From: Myxococcales bacterium
GTDB taxonomy: Bacteria; Myxococcota_A; Polyangia; Haliangiales; Haliangiaceae
Direction of reading: 5' to 3'
Length of the DNA stretch: 64,000 nucleotides
Assembly: GCA_016794525.1 (NCBI GenBank)
Contig: JAEUJY010000072.1
Span: 62,001-126,000 of the forward strand
Below, one piece after another: positions 7,976 to 16,957 of the stretch; the stretch's first letter is position 1, and every line of letters starts with the position of its first letter. The notes beneath the pieces were generated by a model. The model made no database searches and was not told where the DNA came from. It was given only the letters and a program-made list of their open reading frames with translations. A program made the position numbers and the translations under genes.

Positions 7976-10242
7976 GGGATGAACTCCACGCCGATCGACG
8001 GGAAGATCGGCAGGCCGGTGGTGTAGCTGCGCCGCGTGAAGTCCTCGTTGTAGGTGACGCCCTCGGCGTTCGATCGGTTCACGAGGTTCTGCACGTCGAT
8101 GTACAGGTCCCAGGTGCCGTGGCGGCGGCGCCAGGTGCGATCGAGCCGCAGGTCGAACTGGACGAAGTCGGGCAGCCGGGTCGACAGCAGCGCGCCGTCG
8201 ACCGGCACCCAGTCGCCGTCGCGCTCCTGGTAGGCGCCGGCGACCGGCGTGATCGGGTTGCCGGTGGTGTAGCGGAACCGCCCGCCCAGCCGCCAGCGAC
8301 CGAGGCGGGCGCTGGCCACGACCGTCAGCGCGTGGGGTTGGTCGAGCACGTAGGGATGGACGCGGCCGTCGCGCGCCGGGTTGACCCGGAACGAGCGCGC
8401 GTAGGTGTACGCGACCCAGCCGGTCCACCAGCCGACGTTGCGGCGGGCGATCAGCTCGAGCCCGTAGGTGTGCCCGCGGCCGATCGCCTCGCGGTAGCTG
8501 TACGAGCCGAACTGGGTGTCGACCAGCTCGCGGCTGATGCCGAGCAGCCCGCCCGACTCGGTGCCGCCGTTGGCCGTCGTCGGCGTCGCGGTGGAGATCG
8601 CGTCGACCGGCAGCTGGCGCAGGTCCTGGTAGTAGGCGGTGGCCGACACCTCGTGGGCGTCGCCGACGATCGTCTTGGCGGTGGTCGCGACCTGGGTCGT
8701 GGTCGAGCCGAGCATCACGCGGTCGCCGAAGATCGGATCGAGGTCCGTCACCAGCGGCGGCTCGTGGTAGCGGCCGATCGACTGGCGCAGCTCGACGTCG
8801 CCGGGCAGGTGGGCGTGGATCGCCAGCCGCGGATCGAGCGTCCACTGATCGGACAGGCCGAAGTGATCGCCGCGCAGCCCGGGGCGCACCTCGACGCGAT
8901 CGCCGGCGAACCGCCACGCCTGCTCGATCCACGCGCCGGCGTCGGCGCCCCAGCGCTCGAGGTTGCGGTGGACGACCTCGTCCGGCGACGGATCGGCGGG
9001 GCTGGGGGGCGGCGTGTTGACCATGTCGTAGGCGTGCCGCTGGGCGCCGCCGTCGAGCCCGCCCGCCAGCGTGCCGCCGGCCAGCGGCGTGATCACCTCG
9101 GCGCGCAGCGCCAGCGGCACCGTCGTCCGATGCATGCCCTTGTCGATGTCGTGGTGGGTGGCGCGCGCCTCGACGTCGTCGATCCCGATCGACGGCACGA
9201 CCGTCAGCGTCGTGGCCCCGCGGACCGCGCGGTAGCGGGCGCCGAGCCGGGCGAACCGCGACGTGTAGCGGAACGCCTTGACGTTCGAGGTGTTGATGCC
9301 GCCGCTCGACCCGCCGCTCGGCGGCGACAGCGTCATCAGGTCGTCGGAGGCGAACAGGATCGCGGTCCACCGGCCGTCGCCCGATTCCCACCGCACCTGC
9401 GCGTCGAGGTAGCGCGGCAGGATCGCCAGGTCGAGGCCGGCGCCGCGGATGATCGCGTCGAAGTACGAGCGGCGCGCGCCGACCAGCCAGCTGCCCTTGA
9501 GCGGCCCGGCCGCCTCGCCGACCGCGGCGGCGTGGATCAGGCTGAGCTCGCCACCCAGCCGCGTGCGATCGCGGCGGCCGGTGCGCGTCGTGACCACCGC
9601 GACGCCACCCAGGCCCCGGCCGTAGCGGACGCTGGCGCCGCCGGGTTCGAGCGAGACCTCGTCGACCAAGGCGGTCGGGAGGAACGAGGCCAGGCCGCCG
9701 AAGTGGTACAGCAACGGCACCTCGATGCCGTCGAGGTAGACCTTGGTATCGCGCGGGGCGGTGCCGCGCAGCGCGAGGCCGCCGAGGCCGAACGGCGTGC
9801 GCGCGATCCCGGGCAGGCTCTGCAGGGCGCGGAGCACGTCGTTGCCGGCGCCCGGCTGGGTGCGGATCTGATCGGCGTCGAGGTGGAGCGGCGGGCCGCT
9901 CGGCGCGTGGCCGACCAGGCGGATGATCTCGGTGGCGCCGGCGTCGGCCTCGAGCCGGATCGTCAGCGCGGCGCCGACCCGGGCGGCGCCGAAGTACGCG
10001 CCGTACCCGGTGGCGATGACCACCACCTCGATGCGATCGAACGGCAGGCCGCCGACGCGGAACCGGCCGTCGGCGTCGGTGACCGCCTCGCCGCTGCCGA
10101 CGGTGACGAACGCGCCCGCGATCGGTCGGCCGGTCGCCTCGTCGACCACCGTGCCGCGGATGGCCCGCTCGGCGCGCGCGATCGCGGGCGCGCCGGCCAC
10201 GACGGCGACGCAGGCGGCGAGGGCCAGCCCGGCCTTGGACAT
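7972..10242 (-). CDS. TonB-dependent receptor with carboxypeptidase-regulatory-like N-domain
   Basis: A 756-residue outer-membrane receptor of the TonB-dependent class. The signal peptide ends at about residue 24 (AIARA). A CarboxypepD_reg-like beta-sandwich covers about 26-100 (GTVVDEATGRPIAGAFVTV). The plug domain follows at about 115-230 with VLRALQSLPGIARTPFG and the YLDGIEVPLLYHFG segment at 169-182, and the rest is a beta-barrel of alternating aromatic strands. The protein ends ...GVEFIP rather than in the usual terminal Phe or Trp. Such receptors import bulky ligands using TonB energy. The coupled downstream lipoproteins suggest a three-part surface complex; the ligand is unknown. A TAGCGT box six bases before the ATG supports the start. 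Confidence 0.9.
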   Translation of the reverse strand: MSKAGLALAACVAVVAGAPAIARAERAIRGTVVDEATGRPIAGAFVTVGSGEAVTDADGRFRVGGLPFDRIEVVVIATGYGAYFGAARVGAALTIRLEADAGATEIIRLVGHAPSGPPLHLDADQIRTQPGAGNDVLRALQSLPGIARTPFGLGGLALRGTAPRDTKVYLDGIEVPLLYHFGGLASFLPTALVDEVSLEPGGASVRYGRGLGGVAVVTTRTGRRDRTRLGGELSLIHAAAVGEAAGPLKGSWLVGARRSYFDAIIRGAGLDLAILPRYLDAQVRWESGDGRWTAILFASDDLMTLSPPSGGSSGGINTSNVKAFRYTSRFARLGARYRAVRGATTLTVVPSIGIDDVEARATHHDIDKGMHRTTVPLALRAEVITPLAGGTLAGGLDGGAQRHAYDMVNTPPPSPADPSPDEVVHRNLERWGADAGAWIEQAWRFAGDRVEVRPGLRGDHFGLSDQWTLDPRLAIHAHLPGDVELRQSIGRYHEPPLVTDLDPIFGDRVMLGSTTTQVATTAKTIVGDAHEVSATAYYQDLRQLPVDAISTATPTTANGGTESGGLLGISRELVDTQFGSYSYREAIGRGHTYGLELIARRNVGWWTGWVAYTYARSFRVNPARDGRVHPYVLDQPHALTVVASARLGRWRLGGRFRYTTGNPITPVAGAYQERDGDWVPVDGALLSTRLPDFVQFDLRLDRTWRRRHGTWDLYIDVQNLVNRSNAEGVTYNEDFTRRSYTTGLPIFPSIGVEFIP

Positions 10243-10248
10243 CGGCCG

Positions 10249-10254
10249 ACGCTA
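10249..10254 (-). promoter_or_regulatory. -10 box (TAGCGT) of the TonB receptor, leaderless-type
   Basis: TAGCGT with a six-base spacer to the ATG at 10242, which would put transcription start at or next to the start codon. No good -35 box or Shine-Dalgarno sequence is visible. Confidence 0.5.
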
Positions 10255-10363
10255 CGCCGAAGCGCGCGGCCGATCGACCGCGCGGGGCTGCCGGCGTGGT
10301 CGGCGGTGAGGTACGTCACCGTCGCCGTCGGCGCGCGCCGCGGCGGCGTGCGATCCTTGCGCC

Positions 10364-10609
10364 ATGAAGCTGTTCGGCTACGACGTCACCGACGGCGACG
10401 ATCGCACCAAGCCGCGGGAGCTGCGCGAGGCGAGCCTGCTAGTCGACGCCGCCGAGCTGCGCGCGATCGCCGGCTTCCTGCTCAGGTGCGCCGACCTGAT
10501 GGACGCGCACGGGGGCCGCTTCGGCCACGAGCACCTGTCCGATCACCTGCGCCCGCAGTGCCTCGACGCCGACCTGATCGTGGTCGCCGCCGCCGATCCC
10601 GCCCACTGA
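10364..10609 (+). CDS. Small protein, possibly Imm32-like
   Basis: An 81-residue acidic protein beginning MKLFGYDVTDGDD. The layout (short N-terminal strand, Glu-rich strand 'RELREASLLVD', a helix 'AELRAIAGFLLRCADLMDAH', then FGHEHLSDHLR and a terminal DLIVV strand) recalls small proteins annotated as Imm32-type immunity proteins. I recognise the pattern only loosely. No toxin gene lies beside it, so an immunity role is not supported by context. A GATCCT hexamer lies six bases before the ATG. Confidence 0.6.
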   Translation: MKLFGYDVTDGDDRTKPRELREASLLVDAAELRAIAGFLLRCADLMDAHGGRFGHEHLSDHLRPQCLDADLIVVAAADPAH

Positions 10610-10640
10610 GCCGGCCGCGCGCGCGCGACGTCGCGACCTG

Positions 10641-11435
10641 CTACGGCAGCGCGCGCAGGAACCCGGCGACGACGTCGCTGAGGCGCGCGGGCTGATCGAA
10701 CGGCAGGCCGTGCCCGGCGTCGGCGATCTGGGCGACGCGCACGTGCGGGTTCAGCGCCTGCAGCTCGGCGGCCATCGTCGGCGTGACGACCGGCGCGTCG
10801 CCGATGACGAGCAGGCACGGTACGTCGATCGCGGCGACCACGGCGTGGTAGTCGGGGTTGGGCGGCGCGAGCACCGCGAGCGCGTGCGGCGAGGTGGCGA
10901 GCCGCGCGTCGGCCTGCAGCTCGATCAGCTCGGGCGCGCGCTGCGGGGTGCGGGCCTGGGCTTGCGCGATCAGGTAGGCGCGCGACGTGGCGAGGGCGCG
11001 GCGGTGCTGGTCGGCGACGTCGCTGGCGTACACCTCGCGCTGGCGCGCCGGGCTCAGGAACGTCGGGTCGACCAGGACGACCCCGCGCAGCGCGGCGCCG
11101 GCGCGGCTGGCCACCACCGCCGCGGTCATGCCGCCCATCGAGTGGCCGAGGACGACCGGGCGATCGAGCGCCAGCGCGGCGATCAGCCCTGCCGCGTCGG
11201 CGGCGAGGTCGTCGTAGGTGTAGCCGGTCGCGGGCGCGCTCGAGCCGCCGTGGCCGCGGGCGTCGGGCATGATCACGTCGAACTCGGCGGCGAGCGCGCG
11301 CGCCAGCGGCGTCCAGCACGCGCCGCTGCCCATCAGCCCGTGGAGCAGCACCACCGGCGGGCCCGCGCCGCCGGTCCGCAGGTAGCGCAGCGCGACGCCG
11401 TTGGTCGCGCAGACGCCGGTCGACCACGGCGTCAT
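10641..11435 (-). CDS. Alpha/beta-fold hydrolase
   Basis: A 264-residue alpha/beta hydrolase. It has the oxyanion-hole strand VVLLHGLMGSG near residue 27, the PDARGHGGS loop, the nucleophile elbow GHSMGG near residue 95, a distal acidic turn in LLVIGDAPVVTP, and the catalytic histidine in IADAGHGLPFDQP near the C-terminus. Cap-region residues are variable, so the substrate cannot be named. The start codon overlaps the stop of the upstream spermidine-synthase-like gene (ATGA), showing translational coupling as the last gene of a three-gene set. Confidence 0.85.
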   Translation of the reverse strand: MTPWSTGVCATNGVALRYLRTGGAGPPVVLLHGLMGSGACWTPLARALAAEFDVIMPDARGHGGSSAPATGYTYDDLAADAAGLIAALALDRPVVLGHSMGGMTAAVVASRAGAALRGVVLVDPTFLSPARQREVYASDVADQHRRALATSRAYLIAQAQARTPQRAPELIELQADARLATSPHALAVLAPPNPDYHAVVAAIDVPCLLVIGDAPVVTPTMAAELQALNPHVRVAQIADAGHGLPFDQPARLSDVVAGFLRALP

Positions 11436-13735
11436 CGCGCGCCGTCCGCGGGCGTGCCGACGCGGCGCGCGAGGATCGCCACCAGCAGGTACAGCGCCGC
11501 GGCCAGCCGGAGCGCGTCGGTCGCGCCGGCCACGCGCAGCGCGAGCACCGCGATGGTGCCGCCGGCGACCGCGGCCGCGCCGTTGATCGCCCACAGGCTG
11601 GCGATGCGATCGGCCGGCGCGCCCTCGTGCGCGAGCAGCACCGGGAACGGACAGCCAAGCGCGAGGCCGATCGGCCCGAGCAGCGCGCCGATCAGCGCGA
11701 CCCGCGCCGCGTCGCTACCGATCGCCTCGAGCCAGGCGAGGTCGCGCGTGACCCACGCGCCGCCCGCGACGACGACCGCAGCGGTGAGGCACGCCCCGGC
11801 GGCGCCGCGCGACACGCGGCGCCAGCGGCCGCTGATCAGCACCGCCCCGGCGGCGCACCACGCGAGCAACCCGCCCAGCACCAGCGACGTCGCGTAGAGC
11901 GTCCCTCCCGCGGCCAGCGTGAAGCGCTGGATGAGCGCGAGCTCGACGCCGATGAACGCGGCGCCCAGCCCGGCGGCGATCGCGGCCGGCCGCGCGAACC
12001 CGCGCGGATCGCCGCGGCGCTCGACGATCAGCAGCACCACCAGCAGCGCGGCGCCGGCCAGCGCCCACAGCCGGCCCGCCTGCGCGCGCGCGGTCGCGAC
12101 CAGGCCCTTGGTGTTCTGGAAGAAGTACGGGCGCTCGTCGTGGACCGGCGCCAGATCGTCGACGTTGGTGGCGCCGAGTTGCGTGCGATCGAGCAGCTGC
12201 GCCGCGCGCTCGGGCGGATCGCCCGGTCCCCACAGCAGCTCGGCCGGCTCGACATCGAGCGCGTCGACCGCCTCGAGCGGCAGCGGCGCCGGCGACACGA
12301 CCAGCAGGTAGCGGTAGGCGGTCTCGGGCCGCGGGTCGCGCAGCACCGCGATGCCCTCGAGCGCGCGATCGCGCGACACGCCGGCCGCGGCCTGCGCCGC
12401 CAGCACGGTCAGCAGCTGGCGGTACGCGTTGCCGGGATCGCTGTGGATGAACACCAGCGCGCCGCTGGGCGTCAGGCGCCGCAGGTACAGCGCGACGGCC
12501 TCGACGGTGTAGAGGTGCGCCTCGAGGCCGGCCGCCTGCGCGTGGACGTTGCCGGTGAGCGCCAGCGCGAGCTCGATCAGGTCGTAGCGCGCGTCGGTGT
12601 CGGCGAGGTGGCGCCGCGCGTCGGCGATGATCAGCCGCACGCCGGGCTGGTGGTAGACGTCGCCGGCGAACGCGCGCCAGCGGGCCAGCACCGCCGGCAT
12701 CGCCGGGTTGACCTCGACGCCGTCGATCTGTGTCGCGCCGTACTTCCGGGCCAGCCAGACGCTGGCGCCCGCGCCGGCGCCGAGCACCAGCACGCGCGCC
12801 GGCCGCAGCGCACGGTACGGCGCCGCCAGCAACGCGCCCCAGGCGTCCTCGAACGCGCCGGCGCGGGCCTCGGCGGCGCGCAGCATGAAGGTCGGGCTCA
12901 TGCCGTCGGTGTAGACGCCGAGCCGGGTGTCGTCGCCGGGCACGCGGCCCACGTCGAGGCGCCCGAGCGGGCTCCACGCCGAGTCGATCACGTCCCGCGG
13001 CGTCGCGCCGCCGGCGGCCAGCGCCTTCTCCGAGCCGCGCCCGTCGCGCAGCATCGCCGCCAGCGCGCCGTCGGGCGTCGCCCCGGCGCGCGCGGCCACG
13101 AACAGCCCGGCGTGCGCGAGGCCGAGGGCTGCGGCTGCGGCGCGCAGGCGCGGCCGTGGCTCGACGACGAGCAGCGCCCAGGCGCCGCCCAGCACGCCCA
13201 GCGCCGCCACGATCTCGGTCGGCGCCAGCGGGCCGACCAGGCGCGGCGCGATCAAGCAACCGCCCGCCGCCGCCCCCAGATCGAGCGCGTACGCGGCGCG
13301 GACCCCGTCGCGCCCGCGCGCGGCGTACGCGTCGGCGACGAACAGCCCGGCCAGCGCGAACGGCGGCAGCGACACGAGCACCAGCCACGGCAGCGCCACG
13401 CCGCCGACCTCGGCCAGCGCCACCGCCAGCAGCGCGGCCGACAGCCACGGCGCGGTGCGGCCGACGCCAGGCCACCCGTGCCACCGCACGCGGACCAACG
13501 CCCCGACGCTGGTGCCGAGCAGCGCGATCGACAGCGCGACCGACGTCGCGTGGGTGCTGCCGATGTACGCGTAGAGCCGGGTCGAGGTGAGCTCGAGGAC
13601 CAGCACCACGAACGTCACGACCACGATGGTCGTCGCCGAGCGATCGCCGCGCGCTTTCAGGGCGAGGACGCTACCACGCAGCTCGCGGGCGTGCGGGGCT
13701 GGCCCGCCACACCCATCACGGGGCGGTCGGCGCAT
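11432..13735 (-). CDS. Membrane-embedded spermidine-synthase-like protein
   Basis: About 767 residues in three parts. An N-terminal block of hydrophobic helices (starting IVVVTFVVLVLELTSTRLYA) is followed by a Rossmann methyltransferase/spermidine-synthase-like domain at about residues 300-440 with VLVLGAGAGASVWLARKYGA, VEVNPAMPAVL and IIADARRHLADTDARYDLIE, and then a second C-terminal helical block. The fold matches 'fused MFS/spermidine synthase' proteins. The acidic catalytic motif expected after 'YDLI' (D-x-x-DP) is absent and replaced by ELALAL, so spermidine synthesis is unlikely. The start is uncertain: the ATG at 13735 overlaps the upstream gene by 20 bases, and I see no better start before the first helix. 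Confidence 0.75.
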   Translation of the reverse strand: MRRPPRDGCGGPAPHARELRGSVLALKARGDRSATTIVVVTFVVLVLELTSTRLYAYIGSTHATSVALSIALLGTSVGALVRVRWHGWPGVGRTAPWLSAALLAVALAEVGGVALPWLVLVSLPPFALAGLFVADAYAARGRDGVRAAYALDLGAAAGGCLIAPRLVGPLAPTEIVAALGVLGGAWALLVVEPRPRLRAAAAALGLAHAGLFVAARAGATPDGALAAMLRDGRGSEKALAAGGATPRDVIDSAWSPLGRLDVGRVPGDDTRLGVYTDGMSPTFMLRAAEARAGAFEDAWGALLAAPYRALRPARVLVLGAGAGASVWLARKYGATQIDGVEVNPAMPAVLARWRAFAGDVYHQPGVRLIIADARRHLADTDARYDLIELALALTGNVHAQAAGLEAHLYTVEAVALYLRRLTPSGALVFIHSDPGNAYRQLLTVLAAQAAAGVSRDRALEGIAVLRDPRPETAYRYLLVVSPAPLPLEAVDALDVEPAELLWGPGDPPERAAQLLDRTQLGATNVDDLAPVHDERPYFFQNTKGLVATARAQAGRLWALAGAALLVVLLIVERRGDPRGFARPAAIAAGLGAAFIGVELALIQRFTLAAGGTLYATSLVLGGLLAWCAAGAVLISGRWRRVSRGAAGACLTAAVVVAGGAWVTRDLAWLEAIGSDAARVALIGALLGPIGLALGCPFPVLLAHEGAPADRIASLWAINGAAAVAGGTIAVLALRVAGATDALRLAAALYLLVAILARRVGTPADGAR

Positions 13736-15158
13736 TGCGCGCCGCTCGGCCGTGATCGCCCGCGCGGGCCATCGCCGTCGGCGCGGCCGGCGCCAGGCGC
13801 GCGAGGTGACGACCGAAACGCCACATCACCAGGCGGTGGATCAGCGCCTGCGTGGCGCGGTAGATCCACCACGGCAGGCGCGGCTCGAAGTCGTGGATCG
13901 CCGCCAGCACGGTCGCGCCGGGCCCCTCGCGGAACTCGAGCCGGCCACGGCCACCGCGCGCGGCCAGGCGACCGCCGGTCACGTAGAGCAGCTGGCGATC
14001 GGGCTGGCTGCGCTCGGGGGCGGCGGTCAGCTCGAGCAGCGGCTCGCGGGTGCCGGTCAAGAAGAAGCGGATCGGCCCGGGGCCGCGCTCGACGCGCAGC
14101 AGCGGCCGCGCGCCCCGGGGCAGCCAGCGCACGTACTCGTCGGCGACCCAGGCCGCGTCCCGCCCCGCCGGTAGGGGCAGGCGCTGCACCGACCGCACCC
14201 CGCGCGCGCGCCCGCGCTGCGCCTGGTACGCCGTCGGCGGCGCGGCGTCGGCGCTCGCCAGCGCCGCGGTGATCGCGGCGTCCAGCGACAGGCCCGGGAT
14301 CCCGGCGGCCGCCTGCAGCCGGCGATCGCCCGCGATCATCTGGTGACGCAGGCTGTCGATCAGCGGCGCGATCAGCCGCCGCGGCGCGCCGGTGATGAGC
14401 GAGATCCACAGCGCCGACAGCCGCGGCGTGATGATCGGCAGCGGGACGATGCGGCGCTGGCGCCGGAGGATCACGCTCACCCGCTGCATCAGCGCGCGGT
14501 AGCTGACCACCTCGGGGCCGGCGACGTCGTAGATCTCGCCGGCCGTGGCCGGCGTGGCCACGCAGTAGCCGAGCAGGTCGACGACGTCGCTGAGCGCGAT
14601 CGGCTGGGTCGGCGTCGAGGTCCAGCGCGGCGCCAGCATCGCCGGCAGGCGCCGCACCAGCCGCGTCACGATCTCGAACGACGAACCGCCGGCGCCGATG
14701 ATCAGGCCGGCGCGCAGCACGGTCAGCGCGGGGCGTCGCCCGCCGAGCACGCGCTCGACCTCGAGCCGGCTCGTCAGGTGCGCCGACAGCGTGGCCGTGT
14801 CGGAGGGCAGGATGCCGCCGAGGTAGATGATGCGCTTGACGCCCGCGCGCTCGGCAGCCCGCGCGAAGTTGTCGGCGCAGATCAGGTCGAGATCCTGGAA
14901 CCGGCCCTGGACGAGCCGCGCCGATGGCAGCATCGAGTGCACCAGGTAGATCGCGACGTCGACGCCCACCAGCGCGGCCTCGGCGTCCTTGAGCGAGAAC
15001 AGGTCGCAGGCCCGGGCCTCGCGGTAGCCGGGCAACCCGGCGCGGGCGCCACGCGACAGCGCGATCAGGTGCAGGCGGTCGCCGAGCGCTCGCCCCACCG
15101 CTTGGCCGACGAACCCCGATGCGCCAGCCACCGCCACCACCGGCCGCTCCAAGGTCAT
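13716..15158 (-). CDS. NAD(P)-binding SDR-like protein with DUF2867-like C-terminal domain
   Basis: A 480-residue protein of the atypical SDR class found in YbjT-type proteins. The nucleotide-binding start is VVAVAGASGFVGQAVGRAL (GxxGxxG at residues 13-19), followed by AIYLVHSM and KRIIYLGGILP, which replaces the classical Tyr-x-x-x-Lys region. Residues from about 330 resemble DUF2867, with LLRVERGPGPIRFFLTG and ending in an aromatic/His-rich helix (PWWIYRATQALIHRLVMWRF). The substrate is unknown. The 3' end overlaps the next gene by 20 bases, making it the likely first gene of the set ending at 10641. Confidence 0.8.
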   Translation of the reverse strand: MTLERPVVAVAGASGFVGQAVGRALGDRLHLIALSRGARAGLPGYREARACDLFSLKDAEAALVGVDVAIYLVHSMLPSARLVQGRFQDLDLICADNFARAAERAGVKRIIYLGGILPSDTATLSAHLTSRLEVERVLGGRRPALTVLRAGLIIGAGGSSFEIVTRLVRRLPAMLAPRWTSTPTQPIALSDVVDLLGYCVATPATAGEIYDVAGPEVVSYRALMQRVSVILRRQRRIVPLPIITPRLSALWISLITGAPRRLIAPLIDSLRHQMIAGDRRLQAAAGIPGLSLDAAITAALASADAAPPTAYQAQRGRARGVRSVQRLPLPAGRDAAWVADEYVRWLPRGARPLLRVERGPGPIRFFLTGTREPLLELTAAPERSQPDRQLLYVTGGRLAARGGRGRLEFREGPGATVLAAIHDFEPRLPWWIYRATQALIHRLVMWRFGRHLARLAPAAPTAMARAGDHGRAARNAPTAP

Positions 15159-15241
15159 GGAGGTTGGATGCCGAGGCTCGGGAAAGGTTGCTGGCCGGGT
15201 CTCGACCGGACGGTCCGGCCACCGCCCGTGGTCGCGCTACT

Positions 15242-15275
15242 GCGTGAAGCCAGGCGGCCAGGACGTCGCCCCTGA
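15242..15275 (+). repeat. Direct repeat copy A (pairs with 18068-18101)
   Basis: The first 23 bases, from GCGTGAAGCCAGGC at 15242 to 15264, are identical to 18068-18090, and 8 of the next 11 also match. This copy lies just past the stop of the metalloprotease gene in a non-coding spacer. Read in frame it gives VKPGGQDVAPD, against VKPGGQDLTPE at the start of the DUF4956 gene. Confidence 0.8.
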
Positions 15276-15277
15276 CG

Positions 15278-16957
15278 TCACCAGCCGTGGGCTTCGAGCT
15301 CGACGAGGCGCGCCCGGTTGCCCATGACGCACTCGATCAGCACGCGGATGTAGCGGGTGTTGATCGGCTCGAACGTGAGCTGGTTCCAGACCTGGTTGTT
15401 CCAGGTGACGTAGCCGTTGGGCACGTCGGTCCAGGCGCCGGTGACCGAGAGGTACTGCACGTGGAAGTGCCGCAGCCCGTAGAAGTTCGCGATCATGCCG
15501 GGGAACGGCTCGAACGCGCCGCTGTAGCTGTCCTGCAGGCCGATCACGTCGACCTCCTGGATCGTCCGGTTGGTGCTGAAGCCGGCGTAGATCCACGCCG
15601 AGGGGCTGTAGCAGCCGCCGCCGACGTTGGTCGTGGTCGCGGCCTGCCACCACCCGCCCCAGGAGTGCGCGACGCGCACGCCGTCGTTGGCGTAGGCGCG
15701 CCCGGTGCCGCTCTGGGTGCTGGTCGACGACGCACTGATGGTGCCGCCGTTGCTGCTGCGCGCCCAATTGCGCATCGACTTCACGCCGACGACGGCGCCG
15801 GTCGGCGACATCGAGTAGACGAAGATCGCGATGCCCTGGGCGCTGTCGATGTACGACGGCGCGTACGAGCCGTCGGGGAGCTGCCACGCCAGCGGCAGCG
15901 CCGTCGCCTGGATCTGGCCGGTCTCGTAGGGCGGCAGGTCGAGCGCCTTCGGTGTCCAGAAGCCGTTGTCGGCCGGCGGCCGCACGTACATGAACACGCC
16001 CGACAAGGTCGGCCCCTCGGAGTATGCGGCGGCGTCGTAGCCGGTCGGCTGGCGGTACTCGAGCACGTAGCTGTGGTGGGTCGAGTTGACCAGCGGGACC
16101 TCGATCATCTTGAGGCCGCCGGCGGTCGAAAGCGGGGTCAGCGTGTACGTGCCGTCGCGGGTCGAGGCGATGTCGGCCGGATCGAGCCATCCGAACAGCT
16201 GCTTGTTCGCGGCGGTGAAGTGGGAGTAGCGCCCGCCCATCGGATCGACCGCGACCAGGTCACTGAACGACGGCCGCCCGACGCACGTGCCCTGGGCGCT
16301 GGTGTGGGCCATCGTCGTCGGCGTGCCGTCGGGGCGGGTGCAGCGCAGGGCGTCGAAGTGGCCGGCGTGCATGACGTGCCCGAACTCGTGCGCGTAGGTC
16401 GTCTGCAGCGACGTGTCGCCCGCCGGCAACGCCCGCAGCGCCATCCGCACGACGCCGCCGGTGATCGGTTCGACAGTCGGCACCTGCTGCTGCAGCGTCC
16501 CGCCGGGCGCGTAGCCGGTGTTGCCCGGCGGGCACAGCGACTCGTCCTTCGACAGCATGATGATCAGGTCGTACTGGCTGAAGTCGATCTGCGGATCGAT
16601 CAGCAGCGCGGTCTCGCGCAGCGTCTTGGCGTCGTTGTAGCCGTCCCACCCGTTGGTGTGGCAGCCGGTGGACGACAGCAGGTACGGCCCCATGACCGCG
16701 TAGTCCAGCCACGCGCGATCGTACGAGTTGGCGCGGATGAAGGTGTCGAGCCCTTTGATCTGCTCGGCGGCGCGCGCGACCAGCGTCGCTGGCGCCTCGT
16801 TCTGGGCGAACTCGGCGATCAGCACCAGCGTCTTGATCTCGCCCCGCCACATCGTGACCGGCTGGTCGGCGGTGCCGAGCGCGGGCGGCTCGTCGGTGGC
16901 GACGCACGCGGCGAGCGCGGCGAGCAGGAGCGCGGGCAGGAGCGGTCGGGCGATCAT
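15278..16957 (-). CDS. Metalloprotease lipoprotein (gametolysin-like HExxHxxxxxH) with discoidin-like C-domain
   Basis: A 559-residue secreted lipoprotein whose signal peptide ends ALAACVA (lipid Cys18). The zinc motif HEFGHVMHAGH at about residues 189-199 fits HExxHxxxxxH as in M11 gametolysin-type and related metzincin-like peptidases. A downstream Met in VDPMGGRYS could serve as the met-turn. Cysteines near LCPPGNTG and LRCTRPDG suggest disulfides. The last 130 residues (SSNGGTISASSTSTQSG to INTRYIRVLIECVMGNRARL) look like an F5/8-type discoidin carbohydrate-binding domain. Likely role: digestion of extracellular protein, fitting a predatory or degrader lifestyle (inference). Confidence 0.8.
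   Translation of the reverse strand: MIARPLLPALLLAALAACVATDEPPALGTADQPVTMWRGEIKTLVLIAEFAQNEAPATLVARAAEQIKGLDTFIRANSYDRAWLDYAVMGPYLLSSTGCHTNGWDGYNDAKTLRETALLIDPQIDFSQYDLIIMLSKDESLCPPGNTGYAPGGTLQQQVPTVEPITGGVVRMALRALPAGDTSLQTTYAHEFGHVMHAGHFDALRCTRPDGTPTTMAHTSAQGTCVGRPSFSDLVAVDPMGGRYSHFTAANKQLFGWLDPADIASTRDGTYTLTPLSTAGGLKMIEVPLVNSTHHSYVLEYRQPTGYDAAAYSEGPTLSGVFMYVRPPADNGFWTPKALDLPPYETGQIQATALPLAWQLPDGSYAPSYIDSAQGIAIFVYSMSPTGAVVGVKSMRNWARSSNGGTISASSTSTQSGTGRAYANDGVRVAHSWGGWWQAATTTNVGGGCYSPSAWIYAGFSTNRTIQEVDVIGLQDSYSGAFEPFPGMIANFYGLRHFHVQYLSVTGAWTDVPNGYVTWNNQVWNQLTFEPINTRYIRVLIECVMGNRARLVELEAHGW

Noticed and set aside
10624-10635. 12-base palindrome CGCGACGTCGCG as an operator
   Set aside because: It lies between two convergent stops, where no promoter is expected, and consists of common dinucleotides.
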